From positions 1 to 33,394 of the forward strand of contig NSLH01000025.1 of NCBI GenBank assembly GCA_002763895.1: a stretch of DNA of 33,394 bases, given 5' to 3'. Of the stretch, positions 26,938 to 33,394 are shown piece after piece. The stretch is from [Chlorobium] sp. 445 (GTDB lineage Bacteria; Bacteroidota; Chlorobiia; Chlorobiales; Thermochlorobacteraceae). The translations under genes were made by a program, and so were the position numbers. The first letter of the stretch is position 1. Each line of letters opens with the position of its first letter. Under the pieces are notes generated by a model. The model ran no database searches, had not been told where the DNA came from, and was given only the letters and a program-made list of their open reading frames with translations.

Positions 26938-29009
26938 TTATTTCTTGACAAACTCTTCATCGGCAATACTTGTGTTATGCTTGATTGAGCTTACCGTGAG
27001 TTGCACATCTGCCATACCCAGCGATTGCACGATTTTAAAGGGCTCCATGATACCGTCGACCATCTTAAAGTCAGAATAGGTCGTCGTTACCTCTATCTCG
27101 CCTTGCGGGGTGTTCTGCCGCCTTGTCTCGGAAATCAGCATGAAGTCTTCGGCATCGAAAATGAGCGTAGCTTTGTCGCCTGTGGGGCGTTCTAGTTCGG
27201 CGACATAAACGGGTCTGCCCTTCATCATCTTTTTTTCTTTTGCCGTGAGCTTGTAGCCAAGTTCAGCAGTACGATAGAGTGCATTGAACTGCGCCTCATC
27301 GAGAGCTTTTTTGAGTTCTTCCCCCGAGAGCTCTCGCGTACCTTGCATTCCACTTTGCACCACTTTCTTTCCGTCGTTGTAGACTTCTTGCGAAAAGAGC
27401 GGCGTGGTAATAATGAAGATCTGCTTGTTTGGAAGTTTTTCTGTGCGCTTGAAAGTGCCTTCAATCGTTTGCGGACCAGCGAAGATACTCACCTTGCCTT
27501 CTGTTACCCGGTCCTTGATTTTCTTTACGGCACTCTCGCCACCCATAGCTTCAATGTGCTTCTTGAGCAGTTCTTCACCTGTCAGGTCCAGCGTGAGTGA
27601 AATGGCAGGCTTGAGGTCAGTATCATAGACGCGCACTTTTGCAATTTTTTCAAGCGCTGGTTTGATTTCTTTGGCATCGCCGACGACCACAATCGCAAGG
27701 TTATCGGTCTCGATATACTTCTTTGCAAGTTCCAGCGCTTTCTCAGGTGTTACGCGGCTTATTTTTTGTGCGTAGGTTTTGTAATAGTCTGCAGGCAAGC
27801 CGTAGAACTCAATGTCTTGAAGTCGCGTGGCATTCAGTTCGGTACGCTCAAGGCTCAAAAGGTAGTTCCCTGAGAGATACTCACGTTGCAATTTTAATTC
27901 TTCTTCTGGAATCATCTCCGACTTGATGCGGCGCATTTCGGCCAGAATTTCTACAATCGCAGAATCGGTTACGGCATTGCGCACTTCGGTGTTGGCTGAA
28001 AAATATCCGAGTTGCCGCAGATACGAGCCGCTGGCATAGGCACCATAGGTCCAACCATGTTTTTCACGCAGGTTTTGAAAAAGTCGCCCTGAAAAACCGC
28101 CCCCGAGTACTGATTCGACTACTCTGAATTCGACCAGGTCGGGATTACTACGCGACACACTGCGGTATCCTACACGGATATTAGACTGCACCGAGCCGGG
28201 TAAGTCTACCAAGTGAATGACCTTGCTGCTGAGGTCAGGTAACTCACTTGCCGTTACCCTCGGTGGTGAGCCCTGTTTCCACTTCCCAAAATACTTCTCC
28301 AACTTTTTGACAATTTCATTTGCTTTGATGTCGCCGACCACAGCTATTGTTGCATTGTTAGCAAAATAATGTGCATCGTAGAAGGCTTTGACATCTTCGA
28401 CGGTGATGGCATTGACACTCTCTTCAGTTTGAAATTTGCCATAAGGATGCTCACCGAAGAGCACTTTGCGCTGCAAGTTTGCTGCAAGCGTACCCGCTGT
28501 TTTCTTCCCTAAGGTGATGCTGGAGAGGGCTTGCTTACGCAGAATCTCAAGTTGCTCTTTTGGGAAAGTTGGGTTCAGCACTGCATCAGAGAGCAAGTCA
28601 AGCAGCTTGTCGGTGTATTTTGTGAGCCCTGAAATGAAGAGCGAGGTTGCATCATCTCCTGCACTTGCATTGTAACTTGCCCCAATTTTATCTGCTTCTC
28701 TGGCAAAGTCAGAGGCTTTGCGTTTTGGTGATCCTCTGCCCAAGAGTTCTGCGGTAAAATCTGCCAGTCCGACTTTTTCGCCATCTGCCGAATTGCCCAC
28801 CTTCACGAGCAACCGAAAGCTTACAGTTGGCTTACGGTCTGATTCAATGATGAAGACTTTCAAGCCATTTGAGAGCGTGACTTGACTAAAATCTGGGAAT
28901 GATGCACTTGGCGCTGGACCTGCTTCAGGCTTTTTGGTGCGATCAACTTGAGCTAAGGCTACTTGGCTTGCAAAAAAAGTGCGATGAAAGCCCAGAGATA
29001 CTTTTGCAT
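26938..29009 (-). CDS. Non-catalytic M16-family peptidase partner with extra C-terminal domain, one frameshift
   Basis: Corrected for one frameshift, a 690-residue exported protein. The signal peptide starts at the ATG at 29009 (MQKYLWAFIAL) and is separated from the rest by an A run at 28972-28978 on the plus strand: one more T on the coding strand joins ALF to FASQVALAQVDRTKKP, then VTLSNGLKVFIIESD. Residues about 45-465 are two M16 domains, but the HxxEH zinc site is DFTAEL (GLADFTAELLGRG), so this subunit cannot bind catalytic zinc. GGFSGRLFQNLREKHGWTYGAYA is the conserved R/Y-containing segment of partner subunits. Residues about 475-690 form an added beta-rich domain (HIEAMGGESAVKKIKD; TTYSDFKMVDGIMEPFKIVQ), loosely like LolA/LolB-type outer-membrane carriers. 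It follows the catalytic M16 gene by 36 bases. Confidence 0.82.
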
Positions 29010-29045
29010 GCTGTGTTCAAATTTTGGGTTTAGCTTTATGCTTGA

Positions 29046-30404
29046 CTATTGATTTTTCTTTTTGTCAGGGGTTGGATAGTGTATCACTGTTCGATTCTTC
29101 TCGCTGAGATATTTTCTTGCAACGCGCTGAATATCTTGGCGGGTTAGCTTCAAATACTCATCGAGCTCTGTATTGATGAGATTTGTATTGCCGTGGAAGC
29201 AATAGTAGTTAGCCAGATTCACTGCGCGACTAAACATGGAGCCAAAGGCATTAGCGGTTTCGGATTCTTTTTGGTTTTTGGCTTTCTCGAGTTCTTCTGC
29301 CGTGATGCCTTTGTCTGCAATTTTCTTGATTTCTTCGTCAATGATTTTATCCATTGTTTGGATTTCTACGCCGCTATTGCCGATTGCAATGACAGCAATC
29401 ATCCCTGCATCTTCTTGCAGGAAGGGGAAGACCGATGTCTGCACGGCTACTTGTTCATCTTCCACCATGCGTTTGTAGAGGCGTGAGCTTTTTCCATTCG
29501 CCAGAATTGAGCTTAGCATCTCTATTGCGTAGGCATCCTTATCGCGCTGTGTGGTTGCGCGCCATGCGTGAATGGTTGCAGGCAGCGGCGTGTTATCCAT
29601 TACCACTTCTTTATACTTTGGAGCATCTTGCAGCGTAAAGTTGATTTTAGGTCGCTCAATATCTTTACCACGCGGAATGGGACCAAAGTAGGCTTCAACT
29701 AACTTTTTGGTTTCTTCAATATCGAAATCCCCTGCAATGGCTAGCGTTGCATTATTTGGGACATAGTACTGCTTGTAGAAGTTACGAAACTCTTCAATAG
29801 AGGCTTGGTCGATGTACTGCGCTTCGCCGATAGGCGTCCAAGAATACGGTGTGCCCTCAAATACATTTGCTGCCATATTGAAGAAGACCGTACCGTAAGG
29901 CTGATTTTCATAGCGCAAGCGGCGCTCTTCTTTAACCACTTGGCGCTGTGTTTCGACACCGATGCTATCAATCTTAGCGTGCATCATGCGTTCCGATTCA
30001 ATCCACAAGGCAAGTTTGAGCTGATTAGACGGCAAATTGAAAAAGTAGTCCGTACGGTCAAACGAGGTCGATGCATTGAGATTTCCACCTGCACCTGAAA
30101 TCAGCTTATCAATTTGTCCACGCTTAATGTTCTCAGTGCCTTCAAACATTAGATGTTCAAAGAAATGCGCAAAGCCTGTGCGGTCAGGTCGTTCATTTTT
30201 GCTGCCGACATGGTAGAGTACATACGTTGCCACAACAGGCAGTGAGCGATCTTGATGCAAAATCACATGCAAACCGTTTGGCAAGTCATATTCGATAAAC
30301 TCAATTTTTTTGCGCGCTGTCTTATTGCCCTTAGCTACGCGCTGCCCAAAACCAGTTTGAACGGCAAGTGATAGAAGAAGTAAGATGAGCGTTAACTTTC
30401 GCAT
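29046..30404 (-). CDS. Exported catalytic M16B zinc peptidase
   Basis: A 452-residue insulinase-superfamily peptidase with a signal peptide (LTLILLLLSLAVQTGFG, cleavage near residue 20). The inverted zinc motif is His80-x-x-Glu83-His84 (HFFEH) with the third ligand Glu159 or Glu160 in QVVKEERR, 74-75 residues later, as expected. The second M16 domain lies at about 210-440. Such subunits act as dimers with a non-catalytic M16 partner, whose gene follows after 36 bases. Together they probably degrade peptides in the periplasm. The start is divergent from the permease gene, with 80 bases between the two ATGs that must hold both promoters. Length agrees with bacterial two-subunit M16 enzymes. Confidence 0.93.
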   Translation of the reverse strand: MRKLTLILLLLSLAVQTGFGQRVAKGNKTARKKIEFIEYDLPNGLHVILHQDRSLPVVATYVLYHVGSKNERPDRTGFAHFFEHLMFEGTENIKRGQIDKLISGAGGNLNASTSFDRTDYFFNLPSNQLKLALWIESERMMHAKIDSIGVETQRQVVKEERRLRYENQPYGTVFFNMAANVFEGTPYSWTPIGEAQYIDQASIEEFRNFYKQYYVPNNATLAIAGDFDIEETKKLVEAYFGPIPRGKDIERPKINFTLQDAPKYKEVVMDNTPLPATIHAWRATTQRDKDAYAIEMLSSILANGKSSRLYKRMVEDEQVAVQTSVFPFLQEDAGMIAVIAIGNSGVEIQTMDKIIDEEIKKIADKGITAEELEKAKNQKESETANAFGSMFSRAVNLANYYCFHGNTNLINTELDEYLKLTRQDIQRVARKYLSEKNRTVIHYPTPDKKKNQ

Positions 30405-30484
30405 AAGAAAAGCAGTTTGGCTTGATAAAGGTAACCGAGTGCGAATCTACATGCTTTTCTTATCTTTCTGAAATTAGTTTTGCT

Positions 30485-32006
30485 ATGCCTGAACAGACAA
30501 CGAATACGCCATCGTCCTCACTTTCAGTTGAAAGCACAGCGAGCGTTGCCTCTCCAGACGCTCACGCTCACTTTCAGCCCTCAGCTCTAGATCGCCTCAT
30601 TCCAGGCTTTGGCTTACTGCGTTTAGGCAAATGGTTTTCTGGTGCGCTATGGTTAGGCGTTGCGCTTATTTTTTAGCACTCATTGTGTTTCGGTTCCCGC
30701 TTTTTGTCGGTGGCTTAAAATCGCTTGTGCTTTCGTTGTTTCTACTGCTCATTTCTGCGCATGATTTTGTTGAGATTTTTACAACGGACATCCTTGAGTT
30801 TTGGGTCGGATCGCTGTACCTGATTTTTGGCATCGTCGGCGCTTATTTTTTTGCATATCGTCAGTACCGAAAAGCTCTTGCAGAAGGACCTCTGCGGCGC
30901 AGCAGCTTGAGTTTGTGGCAACTGGCGTGGCGATCGTTTCGCAAGCGCACAGTTGCTGTCGTCGCACTGCTGATTACAGGTGCCTTGTATTCTGTGGCAC
31001 TGCTTGCGCCATTTCTTGCTCCATTCGAGCCTAACGACCAGCAAGATTTTACCGTCACGGCGTTTCAGCCCCCGCTCTCGACGCTTACTGCTCTGAAACT
31101 TCGTGCGCAAAAATCCTTCTCGATTCCTTTGCGTGAAGAGTCTACTTTGACTGCGCAGCTGGCTAACGCGCTTATAGAGCAAAATTGGTGGCTACGCTTG
31201 CGCGGCGAAACCGAGCAAAAAATTTTCGTTACAGACTTTCGTGTAGAGGGCGAAAAAGTCTTCTTGCAGCAGGACTTTCGCACCCGCGAACTGCCACGCC
31301 TTGACTTTGCCGACGGCAATTTTGTGCTCAAAAATTTTATCTGCTTGGCACCGACCAATATGGGCGCGATATTTTTAGCCGCGTCATTTATGGCTCACGC
31401 ATCTCACTCTCGATCGGGTTTCTTGTCGTCCTGATTTCCATCACGATTGGTACGGTTTTAGGTATCACCGCAGGCTATTTTGGCGGGTTTGTCGATAATC
31501 TCATCATGCGCACAGTGGATGTGCTGATTGCTTTTCCACGCATCTTTCTGATTTTGATTGTGATTGCACTCTTCGGTAACTCCATTTTCCTTGTGGTACT
31601 TACGATTTCACTTACAGGCTGGATGAATGTCTCACGCATTGTGCGCAGTCAAGCGCTTTCACTTAAAGAGCAAGATTTTGTGCAAGCCTGCAAAGCCTTA
31701 GGTTTTTCAGATTTGCGCATCATTTTTGGACATCTTGTGCCGAACGCTCTCACGCCTGTCATTGTGGCAGCTACGCTTAGCATTGGCAATATCATTTTAG
31801 TTGAAGCCGCTCTGTCCTTTCTAGGCTTAGGGGTTCAGCCGCCGACGCCCAGCTGGGGCAACATCATCAGCGAAGGGCGCGATAATCTTCTTAGCCACTG
31901 GTGGATTTCCACTTTTCCCGGTCTTGCTATCGTCTTGACCGTCGTCTGCTTCAACCTTGTCGGTGATGGCGTCCGCGATGCCTTAGACCCACGCCAGCGC
32001 GATTAA
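30485..32006 (+). CDS. DppC/OppC-like ABC transporter permease with long N-terminal extension, two frameshifts
   Basis: Corrected for two frameshifts, a 507-residue inner-membrane protein. The C-terminal 240 residues are a normal DppC-type permease: LLGTDQYGRDIFSRVIYGSRIS, GYFGGFVDNLIMRTVDVLIAFP, the ATPase-contacting EAA loop (QACKALGFSDLRIIFGHLVPN), LVEAALSFLGLGVQPPTPSWGNII and DGVRDALDPRQRD. The N-terminal 270 residues are unusual: two or three extra membrane helices, then the regular first helix (VVALLITGALYSVALLAPFLAPFEP), then a periplasmic insert of about 120 residues before LLGTD. Canonical DppC is about 300 residues. Frames break in the T run 30670-30675 and the A run 31330-31334; one extra base in each restores a continuous protein. 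No DppB, ATPase or binding-protein gene is near. Confidence 0.85.
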
Positions 32007-32141
32007 GCCTTGACTTTGCCAATACCTGCAAAAAAAGCCTTCAAAATCTTCAAAAAAACCTTAAAAATTTAACCTGCCTTCTTATTACCAGTTAGTTATA
32101 CAAGCATCCTTTTTACCCACTCAAATTGACGAGGTCTCGGA

Positions 32142-32155
32142 TGCATAAATATGCA
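32142..32155. repeat. Inverted repeat TGCATA-AA-TATGCA
   Basis: A perfect six-base dyad with a two-base centre, within the 315-base gap 32007-32321. It lies about 135 bases after the permease stop and 45 bases before the candidate promoter of the COQ4-like gene. It could be an operator; AT-rich sequence makes chance possible. Confidence 0.4.
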
Positions 32156-32162
32156 AAAAAGT

Positions 32163-32191
32163 GCGTTTTTATGCAGAAAACGCGATTTTTT
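32163..32191 (+). terminator. Possible intrinsic terminator (seven-base-pair stem plus T6)
   Basis: GCGTTTT (32163-32169) pairs with AAAACGC (32177-32183) across a seven-base loop, followed by GA and six T (32186-32191). An A6 run precedes the stem, so it may work in both orientations. It is 157 bases beyond the permease stop, and the stem is AT-rich and weak, so efficiency is uncertain. Confidence 0.4.
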
Positions 32192-32199
32192 ATCAATTT

Positions 32200-32229
32200 T
32201 TGACTACACCTCGCACTTTTTCCTATCTT
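32200..32229 (+). promoter_or_regulatory. Candidate promoter of the COQ4-like gene
   Basis: TTGACT (32200-32205) and TATCTT (32224-32229) are 18 bases apart, near-consensus -35 and -10 hexamers; TATCTTTAG also resembles the Bacteroidota TAnnTTTG box. A leader of about 85 bases would follow, ending in a strong AAGGAGG at 32310-32316. No other gene is visible in the gap 32007-32321. Confidence 0.4.
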
Positions 32230-32321
32230 TAGCGTTTGAAGTTTATCTCCAACTTTCCTAAATTTGATCTTGTACCAAGCACAAGAAATCTAAAATTGCC
32301 TTAATTTCTAAGGAGGCTAAT

Positions 32322-32954
32322 ATGCACTGGATGGAATGGAACCCTGGGCTGAACAACGATGACCTTACACTGCGTGAAGTCTACGACTCGCTTCCTGGTT
32401 ACTCACAAAGCGAGATTAACTGGATTGTCAGAGCATTAGAAAATCCGAAAAGTCCATTTGCTTTAACTGGCGCAATTGACCTCTTCGGGCACGACTGTGT
32501 TCATGTGCTTTTAGGCAGAGGATTGCTTGCCCAAGATGAAGCCTTTGTCATTGGCTTTACGATGGGCACAAGCAAGCATCTTTCCTCATGGCAACACAAC
32601 TTCTTCAAGTTTGCAACCCAGCATCTTTATCCAAAAGAATACCGCTTCGATGACAACGACCTTAAAATTTTTGATTTAGGCGTGGAGTGTGGTATCAAAT
32701 CTCCCTGCAAAGAAATTTACAAGATCGATTTTCGCCCCATGTTAGATATGCCCTTAGGCGAGGTACGCGCTAAGGTCGGCATCGACAAACAGTTGCTACT
32801 TGATGCGTATCGAATCGAGCAGTGGTTTGTCCCGCAAAGCCCCGTGAGCCGCAGGTTGCCAGTGCGACATATTTCCAACAAGCCTACGCTGCGTGAAGGC
32901 AATGTGAACGGCTCTTCGCCAGTCAGCGATGGCTTATCGATCGGTATTGGCTAA
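32322..32954 (+). CDS. COQ4-like metal-binding protein (HDxxHx11E motif)
   Basis: A 210-residue soluble protein. It contains His57-Asp58-x2-His61 followed after exactly 11 residues by Glu73 (FGHDCVHVLLGRGLLAQDE), the HDxxHx11E zinc motif that defines the COQ4 family. COQ4 acts in ubiquinone biosynthesis as part of the COQ complex and has been linked to C1 decarboxylation/hydroxylation of the ring. The surrounding sequence (EAFVIGFTMGTSKHLS, HNFFKFATQHLYPKEYRF) is helical, as in COQ4, but I cannot align it fully. The start follows a perfect AAGGAGG by five bases, the strongest ribosome binding site in the window, so high expression is likely. The C-terminal 30 residues look disordered. Its substrate here is unknown. 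Confidence 0.6.
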   Translation: MHWMEWNPGLNNDDLTLREVYDSLPGYSQSEINWIVRALENPKSPFALTGAIDLFGHDCVHVLLGRGLLAQDEAFVIGFTMGTSKHLSSWQHNFFKFATQHLYPKEYRFDDNDLKIFDLGVECGIKSPCKEIYKIDFRPMLDMPLGEVRAKVGIDKQLLLDAYRIEQWFVPQSPVSRRLPVRHISNKPTLREGNVNGSSPVSDGLSIGIG

Positions 32955-33176
32955 GCACACATCGGGTTGCATGCTCATTTTCCTTTAAGACAGGATTTAT
33001 TCAGCCTTGAGCGTGCGCATCAAAACCGTCTTGTTGCTTTCTACGCCTAAACGCAATGCAAGTAAGAGCCTAAGCCAGAATTCAATCAATCGCTACTGCT
33101 GTAGTCTCTCAGTTTCTGTTTTAGCCACACGACGGGCAGCACATCCTGACGGTGGGGCTGCTCGTTCACAAACGCT

Positions 33177-33394
33177 TCAAATTTTTTGTTTGAGCCTGCC
33201 GAGCTGTACTCTTTTTTTGGGTATGTGCTCCAACTCCTGCACAAGGCACACAAATTTTCTGTAAAAATCAATTAGTCTCTTCTCGTTTTGCAGAAAGGCT
33301 TCTGATGCATGCCGCCGACAGCGTTTGAGGATATTCTCAGTGATGCGCTGTGCCTCTAAATACTTCTTCTTTTCGAAGCAGATAGCAACTTCTG
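33177..33394 (-). CDS. 3' end of an unknown minus-strand gene, cut by the window edge
   Basis: A frame open from the right edge encodes EVAICFEKKKYLEAQRITEN and continues with ILKRCRRHASEAFLQNEKR, LIDFYRKFVCLVQELEHIPKK, ending at TGA 33177-33179. It is helical and charged, vaguely TPR-like at the start, but no family is recognised. A T run at 33212-33218 (plus strand) lies just after HIPKK. In the adjacent frame the protein would instead continue for about 43 residues (EYSSAGSNKKFEAFVNEQPH onward) to a stop at 33086-33088. Given the homopolymer errors elsewhere, the longer end is possible. No gene is apparent between 32955 and 33085. Confidence 0.45.
   Translation of the reverse strand, partial: EVAICFEKKKYLEAQRITENILKRCRRHASEAFLQNEKRLIDFYRKFVCLVQELEHIPKKRVQLGRLKQKI

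Overview
The window is about 33.4 kb of gene-dense bacterial DNA of moderate GC. I see about 28 protein genes, no rRNA or tRNA gene, no CRISPR array and no insertion sequence. Gene content points to the Bacteroidota/Chlorobi (FCB) side of the tree: a YbeY whose third zinc ligand position is Asp in GYDD, a GbsR/MarR regulator, lysine 2,3-aminomutase, a split M16 peptidase pair, a TonB-type energy transducer and few strong Shine-Dalgarno sites. An oxygen-using Chlorobi relative (Chloroherpeton/Thermochlorobacter type) would fit the alkane-monooxygenase-like gene. This placement is inference from protein character, with no database search.

Layout. 1-3 kb: the 3' part of a flippase-like membrane protein, a GT-B-type glycosyltransferase-like protein and a SpsF-like cytidylyltransferase, probably surface-glycan functions. 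3-5 kb: a GbsR/MarR regulator, an AlkB-type di-iron hydroxylase and a Bfd-like [2Fe-2S] protein, which look like one cassette. 5-8 kb: a 973-residue exported WD40/caspase-like protein. 8-12 kb (minus): an orphan OmpR-type response regulator and Mfd. 12-14.4 kb: a small exported protein, NuoI and SucC. 14.5-17.4 kb (minus): a 958-residue exported protein that follows the GH57 glycosidase plan but seems to have lost its catalytic Glu. 17.5-19.4 kb: QueC and a TonB-family protein. 19.5-24.8 kb (minus): a lipoprotein alpha/beta-hydrolase, an RluD-type pseudouridine synthase, lysine 2,3-aminomutase, YbeY and two unknown proteins. 24.9-26.9 kb: a GT9 heptosyltransferase-like protein and a GNAT. 26.9-30.4 kb (minus): a catalytic M16 peptidase followed by a non-catalytic M16 partner carrying an extra C-terminal domain. 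30.5-32 kb: an oversized DppC-like permease. 32-33.4 kb: a regulatory-looking gap, a COQ4-like protein and the 3' end of a minus-strand gene.

The main technical point is that four genes are broken by five single-base frameshifts, and all five lie in A or T homopolymer runs (near 811-815, 3843-3848, 28972-28978, 30670-30675 and 31330-31334). Adding or removing one base of the run restores a full-length, family-typical protein each time. A sixth possible case lies at the right end. Sequencing error is the simplest explanation, so I annotate these as single genes.

Biologically, the most interesting loci are the regulator-hydroxylase-ferredoxin cassette, the apparent GH57 pseudoenzyme, the two-subunit M16 peptidase with a possible lipoprotein-carrier-like tail, the COQ4-type metal motif in a lineage expected to use menaquinone, and the permease with a large extra N-terminal region. 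Nothing here amounts to a complete recognisable defence or mobile system.
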